NCBI GenBank assembly: GCA_021776245.1
Contig: JAJFGF010000006.1
Span: forward strand, 1-63,904
DNA from: Hyphococcus sp.
GTDB lineage: Bacteria > Pseudomonadota > Alphaproteobacteria > Caulobacterales > Parvularculaceae
DNA: 63,904 nucleotides
Reading direction: 5' to 3'
Shown here in pieces: positions 1 through 8,257 of the stretch. The stretch's first letter is position 1; each line of letters begins with the position of its first letter. Both the position numbers and the translations under genes were made by a program. The notes under the pieces were generated by a model, which was given only the letters and a program-made list of their open reading frames with translations, was not told the DNA's origin and ran no database searches.

Positions 1-60
1 AACTGACCGAGCAGTTGAAAAAAACTGCATTAATTACTGACATTAGTACGTCACAAAACA

Positions 61-82
61 AAACTTCGAATAAACGAAGTTT
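61..82. repeat. 8-bp perfect inverted repeat (hairpin)
   Basis: AAACTTCG (61-68) and CGAAGTTT (75-82) are exact reverse complements with a 6-nt AT-rich loop. A second smaller dyad, GCAGTT/AACTGC at 11-16/23-28, lies just upstream. There is no clean U-tract, so a regulatory dyad or weak terminator are both possible. Confidence 0.5.
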
Positions 83-542
83 GGTTTGTAAACTGAAAAA
101 CGTCAGTGATGGTCAGTCCTGTTTGATCCGTCAATTTAATAAAATCAAATTGTCGGTTCATACTCTGTTGCCAGAGTATCGCCAGGACGCCGCCGCCCAC
201 GTTTCTCTTCCTCAATATTCAATTTTCAAAGAGCCCGGCCCTCGCCGCCCTTTCAGGACTTGAAGACCAGCCAACCACATTCCGAAACTCGAAATCCCAA
301 ATTCCGTAATATAGCCGACAAAAAACCGACGTTCCCGAAGCCGCCCTACGAAGCTTTGCTCTGCCCCGCGGCGGCCACTTCGGCCGCGTCGGTGAAGCGC
401 GGATTTACTCACCCATCCCCGCCCTGTCAACGCATTATTCAAACTTTTTTTCGCCGGAAATTTTGAGGCTGTTTTCCCCAATTTTTCCGCAAGTTAATCT
501 CCGGCGCGCAAGCGCCCCGACACCAATCTCAAAGTGTGCAGA

Positions 543-560
543 ACCGCTATTTATAGCGGT
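543..560. repeat. 8-bp near-continuous palindrome
   Basis: ACCGCTAT (543-550) and ATAGCGGT (553-560) are perfect reverse complements separated by two T residues. The tight spacing suits a dimeric DNA-binding protein better than an RNA hairpin. It lies about 170 bp upstream of the patatin-like gene. Confidence 0.5.
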
Positions 561-727
561 GTTTGCGATTATTCAAGAGGGAATTCACCTATTTGGCGAA
601 TCTGTAAGCCGCAGCCCCCGCGGCAAAACCCCCAGCCGGTAACTTCAGCTAATCAGGTGAATTAGCCAGTATTTTTTCCGTAACTTCAGGGATTGGTCAC
701 CGAATCCGTGGATATTCTCGTGAAGTC

Positions 728-1690
728 ATGACCGAAAATGTCGATTCTCCGGAAACTCAATCCAGCAAAAGTGGCGCGCACCGGCCTTTAATCGGGCTTG
801 CCCTTGGCGGCGGCGTAGCGCGCGGCTGGGCGCATATAGGTGTCGCCCAGCGGCTTGATGAAATCGGACTGCGCCCGGATATCGTCGCCGGCACCTCCGT
901 TGGCGCGCTGGTTGGCGGCTTTTGGCTCGCCGGCCATCTTCCGGCGCTCGAAATCTGGGCCCGCAGTCTCACCAAGACCCGCATGCTGACCTATTTCGAC
1001 GTAATGCTGAACGGATCCGGGCTGATGGGCGGCAAGCGCCTTGAAAAGGCCATGCAGCGCTATCTTCCGCCAATCAATATCGAAGACCTGCACACACGCT
1101 TTGTTGCAGTAACGGCCGAACTCGCGACCGGGCACGAAATCTGGCTGATGGACGGCGATCTTGGTGAAGCGGTGCAGGCGGCATACGCGCTGCCCGGCGT
1201 TTTCCCGCCGCGCGCCATTAAGAACCGCTGGCTGATTGACGGCGCGCTGGTTAATCCATTGCCGGTATCGGCATGCCGGGCGCTTGGCGCACGGCTTGTG
1301 ATCGCTGTTGGTCTGCATGCGGATGCTTTCGGTCAGGGCGTAAAGCAGCGTAAGGAAAAATTCGACACACTCTCCGATCAGGACGGCAAAGATTTCGAAG
1401 CGGCGGCGAAAGGCAATCTGGCCGAAAAACTGTTGCTGCGCCGCATGTTTAACGCCAGCAACAATGCGCCCGGTCTGGGCTCTGTGATGCTCGCGTCATT
1501 CAATATATTAATGGACCGCATTACGCGCTCGCGCCTAGCCGGCGATCCGCCTGACGTTTTGATGCTGCCCCATGTCGGGCACATTCCATTGCTCGATTTC
1601 GATCGTGCTGAGGAATTGATTCAGCTCGGCAGAGACGCAGTCGATCGCCAGATGCCGGAACTTGAAAGTGCGCTGGATTATCTGGCGTGA
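728..1690 (+). CDS. Patatin-like phospholipase family protein
   Basis: This 320-residue protein is a patatin/NTE-family serine hydrolase, expected to act on acyl ester bonds of phospholipids. The family hallmarks are all present: the oxyanion-hole glycine run GGGVARG (residues 27-33), the nucleophile elbow GTSVG with Ser57, and the DGA motif with Asp171 completing the Ser-Asp dyad. There is no signal peptide, so it is probably cytosolic or membrane-associated. Its length is normal for the short bacterial RssA/YchK-like group. The ATG at 728 directly precedes the charged N-terminal tail. The substrate cannot be read from the sequence. Confidence 0.9.
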   Translation: MTENVDSPETQSSKSGAHRPLIGLALGGGVARGWAHIGVAQRLDEIGLRPDIVAGTSVGALVGGFWLAGHLPALEIWARSLTKTRMLTYFDVMLNGSGLMGGKRLEKAMQRYLPPINIEDLHTRFVAVTAELATGHEIWLMDGDLGEAVQAAYALPGVFPPRAIKNRWLIDGALVNPLPVSACRALGARLVIAVGLHADAFGQGVKQRKEKFDTLSDQDGKDFEAAAKGNLAEKLLLRRMFNASNNAPGLGSVMLASFNILMDRITRSRLAGDPPDVLMLPHVGHIPLLDFDRAEELIQLGRDAVDRQMPELESALDYLA

Positions 1691-1760
1691 ATCCCACCGA
1701 AATGCACAAGCGGCGCAAATTCTCTGCGAATGATTTTACCCACGGGTGCAATAAAACTTC

Positions 1761-2189
1761 TTACGATGCGATATATTGTTTCAGCGCAGCGGCTTCTTGC
1801 TCGGCCTGTTCAATCTTGCGCTTGACGACATCACCGATCGAAATCACGCCGACAAGTTTGTCGCCGTTTGTCACCGGTAAATGGCGAATGCGTTTTTGCG
1901 TCATCATCGCCATCACTTCATCAAGGGTCGTTTCTGGCGGGCATGTATAGGGGTCAGGCGTCATACAATCATGGACGCGCATTGCGAGCGCGTCTTTGCC
2001 CTTTTCGCCGAGGCGCCGCACCACATCGCGTTCCGACAAAATCCCGACGACATTTTCCGCGTCATCTTTGACAATGACGGCGCCGATATTTTTTTCACTT
2101 AACATGGAAACGGCGTCCGCGATCATATCGCCCGGTTTGACAGCAAAAACATCTACGCCCTTTGACTGAAGAATTTGTTCGACTTTCAT
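1761..2189 (-). CDS. CBS domain-pair protein
   Basis: This 142-residue protein is almost entirely a tandem CBS pair (about residues 8-62 and 72-128), followed by a short charged helix. CBS pairs bind adenosine nucleotides such as AMP, ATP or NAD and act as regulatory modules. Stand-alone versions of this length are common in alphaproteobacteria, and their partners are usually unknown. The start is well supported: the minus strand reads AAGGAG a few bases before the ATG. The gene is convergent with the patatin-like gene and has no obvious operon partner. Confidence 0.9.
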   Translation of the reverse strand: MKVEQILQSKGVDVFAVKPGDMIADAVSMLSEKNIGAVIVKDDAENVVGILSERDVVRRLGEKGKDALAMRVHDCMTPDPYTCPPETTLDEVMAMMTQKRIRHLPVTNGDKLVGVISIGDVVKRKIEQAEQEAAALKQYIAS

Positions 2190-2208
2190 TTCAGTCTCCT
2201 TATCCAGC

Positions 2209-2236
2209 TTGCCATATATTGCCAGCGAATTGGCAA
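2209..2236. promoter_or_regulatory. Repeated TTGCCA/TGGCAA sites upstream of the CBS gene
   Basis: TTGCCA at 2219-2224 faces TGGCAA at 2231-2236, and another TTGCCA lies just before at about 2209. The group sits 20-47 nt upstream of the CBS-protein start on the minus strand, where promoter elements would be expected. A sigma-54 promoter reading was considered, but the GG/GC spacing does not fit. A dimeric repressor site is possible. Confidence 0.3.
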
Positions 2237-2279
2237 AACAACAATAGCGTAATTGCCGGTGGGAGGCATTGGCGAGGCG

Positions 2280-3038
2280 TTAAAATGCGCGCGCGACCCG
2301 CTCGAAAAACGGATAGGTCAAAAGTCCAAACAAATATCCGCCAATATGCGCTTCCCAGGCGATATTGACGCCGCCCGCAAGCCCCCCGCCAAACATCCCC
2401 ACGCCGACATTCATTACAATGATGACAGTTGACCAGGCGATCACACTTGGCGCGGTCAAAGGACTCATGGTTGCATTTTCCGGTCCGAACAATGTGGAAC
2501 GATTAAATGCATAGCGCACGACGCCGCCGAGCAACCCGGAAACCCCGCCCGATGCGCCCACAAGCAATGTCATTTCATCCACATGCCCGGCAACAAAAGT
2601 AAGCGCTCCGGCGATACCGCTTAAGAGGTAAAATGTCACAAACAAGGACGCCGCGGCAAAAGCGGAAAAGGACTGAAGCGCATATTCAGCCTTCATGCGG
2701 CGCGCTGTCGGCGTTCCGAGCGCCAAAAGCCAAAGCGTATTAAACAGCAAATGCGGCAGTGACGCATGTACAAACATATGGGCGATTAACGGCGAAATCA
2801 TCGACAGGACGCCGCCGTTTCGCTCAGGCCCCGACATCAAACGCTGCGGTGACACCGCAGCGGTCGTCTCGATGATCCTGGCGGCGCGCTCCGGCGCGAA
2901 AAACATCAGCATGAAAGCCAAAACCGTGGCTCCGGCGATCAGCAGGACAACGCCCGGGACGTTGAATAGCCGCTTGCGGTCTATTTCGCCGCCAGGCTGC
3001 CGCAGCCTGTAGGGAGGTTTTTCAGATGCATCGCTCAT
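2280..3038 (-). CDS. Rhomboid family intramembrane serine protease
   Basis: This 252-residue polytopic membrane protein cleaves substrates within the lipid bilayer. The catalytic dyad is visible as Ser163 in GASGG and His231 in EAHIGG. Asn100 in HLLFN supplies the family's oxyanion/HxxxN feature. Six or so hydrophobic segments follow a cytosolic N-terminal tail of about 25 residues. A loop of about 30 residues between the first two membrane segments is typical of bacterial rhomboids. A second rhomboid is encoded at 29726-30322. Substrates are unknown. Confidence 0.92.
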   Translation of the reverse strand: MSDASEKPPYRLRQPGGEIDRKRLFNVPGVVLLIAGATVLAFMLMFFAPERAARIIETTAAVSPQRLMSGPERNGGVLSMISPLIAHMFVHASLPHLLFNTLWLLALGTPTARRMKAEYALQSFSAFAAASLFVTFYLLSGIAGALTFVAGHVDEMTLLVGASGGVSGLLGGVVRYAFNRSTLFGPENATMSPLTAPSVIAWSTVIIVMNVGVGMFGGGLAGGVNIAWEAHIGGYLFGLLTYPFFERVARAF

Positions 3039-3220
3039 ATCGGAAAACTCAGGCTCCTCGCTTCAATCGGGTGTTAACTTTAGCCGGTCAAACCAGACCT
3101 TGATAGCGGCGCTGGCGGCATTTCGCAGTTAGTTTTCTAAAGCCTGCGGGGTTTTAGCGAAAAGCTTTGTTCACAAAAGCCGATTAGTATGTGTTTTGAA
3201 TTTGGCTAACAGGTTAGCGA

Positions 3221-3913
3221 ATGGTTAAGAACCCAGGCAATAAAAGCGGCGACGCCGTGAACGCGGCGGAAGATTATTCTGAGCGCCGGAAATATTTTCG
3301 CGCAGACCTGCCGCTAAAGGCGCGCTTTCTGACCAAGGATGGACAGGAGCGTGCCTGCATCGTCTCCAATATATCCGCTGGCGGCGCCATGGTGCGCACA
3401 AAACATCCCCCCACCAAAGGCTCAAAGGTTGTTCTCTATATCGACCAGCTTGGCCGGTTTGAGGGAACAGTTATTCGTTCCGGTGACAATGTTTTTGCGA
3501 TCACCTATGCAAAACGCCGGGCAAAAGCGGCCAAAGTCGCCGACGACCTGACACAGGTTATGAATCGCGGACAGCGGGTCACGGACCGCCGCAACAGCCC
3601 GAGGATCCAACAGGACGCGCCCGCTATCATTCATCTCGAAGACGGCCGCAGCGCTCAATGCGCAATTCTTGACATATCGTTAACCGGCGCCTCGATTGAA
3701 ATAAGCCCGCGCCCGCCTCTCGGCGCGCAACTCGTTCTCGGAAGGATGACGGCGAAGGTCGTCCGGCGCCATGAAAAAGGCATTGGCGTAGTCTTTACCG
3801 GCGCTGCGGAACGCATGGACGATGTTATCGCCGATGCGTCACGGGTTGAACCGGAACCGGAAACTGGCCCAAACGTTGCACCCCCCTTCGGCAAAAAAAG
3901 CGCTGATGTCTAA
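3221..3913 (+). CDS. Tandem PilZ domain protein
   Basis: This 230-residue cytosolic protein has two PilZ-like halves. The first (about residues 21-105) begins RRKYFRADL and carries SNISAGG. The second (about 122-200) begins RRNSPRIQQD and carries DISLTG. PilZ domains bind cyclic-di-GMP through an RxxxR motif plus D/NxSxxG. The second half keeps RRNSPR and DxSxxG, while in the first the Asp is Asn. A linker of about 15 residues separates the halves. The GYF_2/Cas2-like gene follows after 20 bp, suggesting co-transcription. Ligand binding is inferred. Confidence 0.82.
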   Translation: MVKNPGNKSGDAVNAAEDYSERRKYFRADLPLKARFLTKDGQERACIVSNISAGGAMVRTKHPPTKGSKVVLYIDQLGRFEGTVIRSGDNVFAITYAKRRAKAAKVADDLTQVMNRGQRVTDRRNSPRIQQDAPAIIHLEDGRSAQCAILDISLTGASIEISPRPPLGAQLVLGRMTAKVVRRHEKGIGVVFTGAAERMDDVIADASRVEPEPETGPNVAPPFGKKSADV

Positions 3914-3933
3914 AGCGTTAACAGGGATTGATC

Positions 3934-4506
3934 ATGATTGCCGCCGAAAACTGGTGCATAAAAGTTGCGGACAAGATTTACGGTCCGTATTCCTCCAACC
4001 AGATGCGCAAACTGGCGCATGAGGGACGTCTGGCGGCATGGTCGCTTGTTTCTCCAGCCGGAAGCCGCGCATGGCGCGAGGCCCGTGAAGAAGCGCGATT
4101 TACAAACTTCTTCGCACCGAATGGAGCGCCCGCGCCGGACAAGGAAACACGCAAAACAAATGGCGCCGCCCTCAAAGCGAAAGCCTTGTTTGGCAGATCA
4201 AAACCTGAAGCATCCTGCCGCACCGCAAATTTCATCATCATCTTCGACGTCGCTTGCGGGTCGGCAAACCGGGTCGAAGCAGCGATGTTCAGTCTGGGTC
4301 CTGCGTTCCGTTTGACGGAAAATGTATGGAGCATAACTTGCGAGCTGACCGCCGTCGGCGTGCGCAATGCGATTGCGCCCTATCTGAGCCCGCATGAACC
4401 GATCTTTGTTGTTGATTCAACACGCGGACGCAGCTCGTGGCAAAATTTTTCACTCGAAGAACAGTCGAAAATCGCCGCCGCTTATGCGCTTGGAAAACAA
4501 AATTAA
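3934..4506 (+). CDS. GYF_2 domain protein with Cas2/SinR-like C-terminal domain
   Basis: This 190-residue protein starts at the ATG at 3934, with CAGG seven bases before it; an in-frame TTG lies six bases upstream. Residues 7-50 fit a GYF_2 (DUF4339) domain: a tryptophan, the core YGPYS at 16-20, EGRL, then a closing W47. A polar linker of about 45 residues follows. Residues 99-172 read as a strand (FIIIFDV), a helix, a strand ending in VWSITCE, a TAxxVRxxL helix and a strand IFVVDST closed by SSWQNF. This order resembles the small ferredoxin-like Cas2/SinR/VapD proteins. No CRISPR array or cas gene is nearby. The GYF_2 call is firm; the C-terminal fold is inferred from pattern matching. Confidence 0.7.
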   Translation: MIAAENWCIKVADKIYGPYSSNQMRKLAHEGRLAAWSLVSPAGSRAWREAREEARFTNFFAPNGAPAPDKETRKTNGAALKAKALFGRSKPEASCRTANFIIIFDVACGSANRVEAAMFSLGPAFRLTENVWSITCELTAVGVRNAIAPYLSPHEPIFVVDSTRGRSSWQNFSLEEQSKIAAAYALGKQN

Positions 4507-4878
4507 CGATCCCTCATTCGTTAACGTTTTCGATTTCCAAAAAATAGTCAATATTCGTGCTCGGCCTATCCGCCGCAAGCCGTTATAGTGAATGCGGTAA
4601 CTGATTCGCGGCAGCGTCAGGCGGTGTAATGCCCTATCGCGACAAATGCGGGTATATCTCTCGCGCCATGCGCAGACATGAAAATGCGCGTCACCGTCGC
4701 TTACACACAATTGACACAGACCACGTTCAAAAAATGCCTAATAGGCGAACGTGGTCCGGTCTATGTTTTATCGCGCATTCGAACCCAAAAACCGCGTACA
4801 CTTTTTGTGAATGCGCTCGAATAGATATCGCCGAATTCGGAATCGGTTTTTGTCCCTATTTCAAATCAGGAGAGGCTA
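4507..4878. other. Intergenic region upstream of the PhoH gene
   Basis: No supported gene lies in these 372 bases. A short ORF over 4629-4922 runs into the PhoH start in another frame, has no recognisable family and is rejected. The notable content is a nested inverted repeat at 4719-4756, preceded by a TTGACA hexamer at 4711-4716. Confidence 0.5.
4719..4756. promoter_or_regulatory. Nested 10-bp inverted repeat, possible operator or leader hairpin
   Basis: GACCACGTTC (4719-4728) and GAACGTGGTC (4747-4756) are perfect reverse complements. Between them, GCCTA (4736-4740) and TAGGC (4742-4746) form a second stem immediately inside the right arm. A TTGACA hexamer (4711-4716) ends two bases before the left arm. 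The structure lies about 120 bp upstream of the PhoH ATG. It could be an operator over a promoter or a structured 5' leader. There is no U-tract to make it a terminator. Confidence 0.45.
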
Positions 4879-5634
4879 ATGGCGAAACGCTCAGCGCGTC
4901 GTGCATCGCGGCGCATCTATGAAGGTGCGCATATTTCCGATTCAAATAACGTCCGACGTCTTTTTGATGAGCCCCAGTGGTCGCCGTTAGATGAAAGCAA
5001 TCGAGACCAAAAATACCGAAAAAATATTCGCGCACAAAACGACACGCAAAAAATTATGCTGGAAGCGATTGATTCTTCGCCACTGGTATTCGCCGTCGGT
5101 TCGGCGGGCACCGGGAAAACCTATATAGCTGTCGCAAAAGCGGTTGAAGCATTGGATGGCGGACAGGTAAGGAGGATTATTCTCTCGCGCCCTGCGGTTG
5201 AAGCCGGGGAAAGCCTTGGATTTTTGCCAGGCGATCTGGAAGACAAAATGTCGCCTTACCTGCGCCCTCTCTATGATGCGCTTTGCGACCGCCTCTCCTC
5301 AAAACGGCTAAAAACCCTGATGGCCGAGGGCGTGATAGAGATCGCGCCGATCGCCTATATGCGCGGCCGTACGCTCAACAATGCTTATATCGTCATCGAT
5401 GAAGCGCAAAACTGCACCTACGGCCAGATGAAAATGCTGCTGACCCGGCTTGGCTGGAGCTCATCCATGGTGGTTACCGGCGATCCTGACCAAAGCGACC
5501 TCTTGCCAGGCCTGTCAGGATTGCTCGATGTAGCCAACCGGCTCGAAAAGCTTGAAAATGTTGAAGTTGTCCGGTTTTCGCGCAGCGATGTTGTACGCCA
5601 TCCGCTGGTCGCCGAGATGATTGAGGCGCTTTAG
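4879..5634 (+). CDS. PhoH family ATPase
   Basis: This 251-residue P-loop ATPase of the PhoH family is linked in other bacteria to RNA metabolism and stress responses. The Walker A motif GSAGTGKT is at residues 74-81, and Walker B IVIDE at 171-175 is followed by AQNCT, a PhoH signature. A basic N-terminal tail of about 50 residues precedes the ATPase core. There is no KH or PIN domain, so it is the short PhoH/YbeZ-like form. The start is supported by AGGAG eight bases before the ATG. It is not next to ybeY, so ybeZ is not assigned. Confidence 0.9.
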   Translation: MAKRSARRASRRIYEGAHISDSNNVRRLFDEPQWSPLDESNRDQKYRKNIRAQNDTQKIMLEAIDSSPLVFAVGSAGTGKTYIAVAKAVEALDGGQVRRIILSRPAVEAGESLGFLPGDLEDKMSPYLRPLYDALCDRLSSKRLKTLMAEGVIEIAPIAYMRGRTLNNAYIVIDEAQNCTYGQMKMLLTRLGWSSSMVVTGDPDQSDLLPGLSGLLDVANRLEKLENVEVVRFSRSDVVRHPLVAEMIEAL

Positions 5635-5720
5635 TCGCCGCCGCCCTAAACGGGATTTTCACCAAACCTCACCCATGCTAAGGCAATCGCAATTGTACGG
5701 CGTCGATAGGGTGATCTGGA

Positions 5721-6482
5721 ATGAGTAATAGGCACGGCTTTGGCGGTGATGAAATCAAGGAGGAATCCAGTTGGCGTTATCCGCTCGGCATTTTTATGGC
5801 GACGCTCGTTCTTTGCGCCATTTTTCTTTATTATTATGTAGGGCCGAGCGTCGAGGAATTTAGCGGCAATGTACCGAGCCCGGCGATCACTGAAGAACCG
5901 GTCATGATTGAAATCGCGGGAACGCGTTTTGCGCCCGCAGCCAATTATACCGTTTACCCGCGGGCGCGACGGGGCGGCGCACGCGACGAGGTTTCGCTTT
6001 ACGTATTGTGGCCGACAATGAACGGATATGCGCCGGCGCAGCGGCGGGAGTTCATTGAAAATGATCCTGATACGCGGCGCATTGACATCACCATCGCCCG
6101 GCGGAATTCTCCGTTTACCGAAAAGCAGCGCTTCGAGACGCTTTATCTGCCGCAGACCATTGACCAGCGCGGCGTCAGAACGCCGTATAAATTGTCAAAA
6201 TTTGCGTTTGAAGATCAACGCGCCGATGTGCCAACCAGCGGCTATGCAGATTCAGAAATGTTTGTCGGCGCCGATACGGACAGCAAATTGCTGGCGCTGT
6301 TCTGCTTTAAAGAGCGTGACGACATCCGCAGCCCGGAATGCTGGCGAGAATATGAATATAGCGACGGGATCGAAGTGAGCTATCGCTTCAAACGCCCATA
6401 TCTGCCTGAATGGCTGGCCATCGACACCGCGGTTCGTGAATTTGTTGCAAATCTCGACCAGGCAAAAAAAGCCGATCAGTAG
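5721..6482 (+). CDS. Single-pass membrane protein of unknown function
   Basis: I do not recognise this 253-residue protein. It has a polar N-terminus of about 20 residues, one transmembrane segment (about 21-42, rich in L, F and Y) and a large C-terminal domain. That domain is probably periplasmic, with many charged residues and a Cys pair (CFKE and PECW) about 12 residues apart. The topology resembles a membrane-anchored accessory or stress protein, but no motif allows a function. Its end overlaps the end of the convergent membrane gene by a few bases. Confidence 0.7.
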   Translation: MSNRHGFGGDEIKEESSWRYPLGIFMATLVLCAIFLYYYVGPSVEEFSGNVPSPAITEEPVMIEIAGTRFAPAANYTVYPRARRGGARDEVSLYVLWPTMNGYAPAQRREFIENDPDTRRIDITIARRNSPFTEKQRFETLYLPQTIDQRGVRTPYKLSKFAFEDQRADVPTSGYADSEMFVGADTDSKLLALFCFKERDDIRSPECWREYEYSDGIEVSYRFKRPYLPEWLAIDTAVREFVANLDQAKKADQ

Positions 6483-7900
6483 CCGCCGGTTTTTGCGCTC
6501 ATTGCGACCATCATGACCGGCGCGAGGATGACGCTGATAACGCCGGTCGCGACAAAATAGGCGGCCGCCGCAAATCCCCCTTCCCAGCCAAAAGATTGGG
6601 CGACGGCAATTAGTGACGCTGCGCCAAGGCCGGTCGCCGCGAGGAAGCGGTGCAATCCATCCGCCATGGCGTTTTGCGCGATGTCGCGTGCATTGCGCCA
6701 GACCTCGCCAGCATTGCGCCAACTCACTGTTAGCTGGCTGAGCGCAATCGCCGTCAGCGTCATCGCAGCAAGGCGCTCGGATAGCGCCGGCGTTGCAGCG
6801 CCAAAAACCGCATAAACAAAATCCGCAAGCTGCGCGCTCGCCAGCAGCATCGCAACAATCAACAGGCTGGTGCGCAGGGAAACAAACGCCAGCGCCGCAG
6901 CAATGCTAATGATGACAAAAAACAATATAAGATTCATTGGCGCGTTCACGCCAGCCTCAAACGCCGCGATGACGACATATACGCCGGCAATCGCCGTTGC
7001 TGCGAGCGCAGTCGTGGCGGGCAGAATACGCCTTATTGGCCGCCACGCGCGCCCAAACCACTCGCGCCGCCTGTTTTCATCAACGGCAACCTGTTCGCTC
7101 ACACGTTCGAGCGCCAGTGAGGCTGTCACAGCGACCAGCGCAACAGCAGCAGCAAGCAGGGATACGCTGACGCCTCCCCAAAGAACATTCCACTCAACGG
7201 CGCCAAAATTGGCGTTCAATGTCTCCACCACAAACAACGCAGCCACTGCAAGGACCGCAAAAACCGTTGGCGCAATTGCCCCATGGCAGGCTGCGGCGGC
7301 CGCATCCTGGCCGGTTGCGCCTTTTGCGAAATATTTCGCGAAATCAGCAGCAATATTGAGCCCGGTTGTTCCGCCAACCGTTAATGCGAGGGCGACGGCG
7401 ATTGCGGCCGTTGGCAAACTCAAGAGACCTTCAAGCGCCAGATAGCCGGCCCCGCCCGCGGCGCCCAGAATACCGGCAAGCGGCGCCAAAAGGCCAAGGC
7501 GCACCACGCCTTGCATAAAGGGCGCGAGCGCCGTCAGGAAAGCAAACAGCCCCAAAGCCGCCAGGGTCATCGCGATGGGCGGCGGCGCATGGAAAAACGG
7601 CAAGGTCAGCGATTGATGCGCCGCCGCCGCCAGGCCGACGGCGACAATAAGCATCAGAACCAGAAACAAGCTTTTGTTTAACATGCGCCGCGGCGTGATC
7701 GCCGCAAGAACAAGCGGCGCGCCAACCACATATAATGCGTTCGATATGAAGCTGATGACGAGATCAGCATTGCCGCTGACCGCGCTCTGTCGCAAGCCAA
7801 CCACGCACAAGGCCGTCAGGCCGAGCGCTAAAACCATTGTCGTCAGCAATGGCCGCTGCGCGGCCAATTTCCCGAGAAAACCGGAGGGCGCGCGCGCCAA
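6476..7900 (-). CDS. Polytopic integral membrane protein of unknown function
   Basis: This 474-residue protein is very rich in Ala, Leu and Val, with roughly twelve hydrophobic segments and few polar stretches. The main soluble loop is around residues 265-290 and is Arg-rich. I recognise no transporter signature. The start is a TTG ten bases after the stop of the DUF3126 gene, with a weak AGG upstream, so translation may be coupled to that gene. No in-frame ATG gives a better N-terminus, because the first membrane segment begins near residue 18. Confidence 0.65.
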   Translation of the reverse strand: MARAPSGFLGKLAAQRPLLTTMVLALGLTALCVVGLRQSAVSGNADLVISFISNALYVVGAPLVLAAITPRRMLNKSLFLVLMLIVAVGLAAAAHQSLTLPFFHAPPPIAMTLAALGLFAFLTALAPFMQGVVRLGLLAPLAGILGAAGGAGYLALEGLLSLPTAAIAVALALTVGGTTGLNIAADFAKYFAKGATGQDAAAAACHGAIAPTVFAVLAVAALFVVETLNANFGAVEWNVLWGGVSVSLLAAAVALVAVTASLALERVSEQVAVDENRRREWFGRAWRPIRRILPATTALAATAIAGVYVVIAAFEAGVNAPMNLILFFVIISIAAALAFVSLRTSLLIVAMLLASAQLADFVYAVFGAATPALSERLAAMTLTAIALSQLTVSWRNAGEVWRNARDIAQNAMADGLHRFLAATGLGAASLIAVAQSFGWEGGFAAAAYFVATGVISVILAPVMMVAMSAKTGGY

Positions 7901-7910
7901 CGCCTATCGC

Positions 7911-8135
7911 TCAGCTAGCCTGGCGTTCTGGAAGGTCGATTTCCAGGATCGCCATGTTGAAGTCATAAGAAACGTCGCCGTCTTCATCGTCGCGAAAAAT
8001 CACGCCGATAAACTCGTCGCCAAAATAAACTTCAGCGGAATCGTCCTTATTGGAGCGGCCCCGCACCGAAAGGTTTGGCACATTAAATTTGGACTGCAGA
8101 TATTCCTGCAACCGGGCGATTTCCACCGGGCTCAT
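7911..8135 (-). CDS. DUF3126 family protein
   Basis: This 74-residue acidic protein matches the small DUF3126 family, conserved in alphaproteobacteria and of unknown function. Landmarks are an N-terminal helix (SPVEIARLQEYL), a middle VYFGDEFIGV and a DDEDGDVSYDFNMAIL segment. A longer in-frame reading begins at 8189. The ATG at 8135 is preferred because it follows GAAGGAAG and gives the family length. It probably forms an operon with the membrane protein downstream. Confidence 0.85.
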   Translation of the reverse strand: MSPVEIARLQEYLQSKFNVPNLSVRGRSNKDDSAEVYFGDEFIGVIFRDDEDGDVSYDFNMAILEIDLPERQAS

Positions 8136-8257
8136 AGCGCATCTTCCTTCTGTCACGCCCGTCTTACCCGTATCCGCGCCGGGCGCCAACCATGCCGCAT
8201 TGATTGACGGCGCCCCATCCCTCTAGACTCTTCAGACCAGCGTTAAGGAGCCGGCAA

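Larger units (their letters stand above)
1..727. other. Gene-poor region with several inverted repeats
   Basis: I see no convincing gene here. The short ORFs lack a recognisable family and a ribosome binding site. The first 200 bases are visibly more AT-rich than the rest. Four dyads are visible: 11-16/23-28, 61-68/75-82, 543-550/553-560 and 648-653/661-666. The decamer GTAACTTCAG occurs twice close to the patatin-like gene (about 639-648 and 680-689). These may be transcriptional signals of that gene, or of a gene left of the window. No DnaA-box cluster was seen. Confidence 0.5.

Noticed and set aside
15-263. 82-residue ORF at the left edge
   Set aside because: No family pattern, no ribosome-binding site, and it runs through an inverted repeat. 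It may be chance in AT-rich DNA.
1-727. Replication origin
   Set aside because: AT-rich patches and dyads are present, but no DnaA-box cluster and no origin-linked genes were found.
2198-2240. Sigma-54-type promoter before the CBS gene
   Set aside because: The TGGCA and GC elements are present, but the GG-to-GC distance is off by one or more, so the consensus is not met.
4629-4922. 97-residue ORF running into the PhoH start
   Set aside because: It overlaps the PhoH gene in another frame, contains the nested inverted repeat and has no recognisable family.
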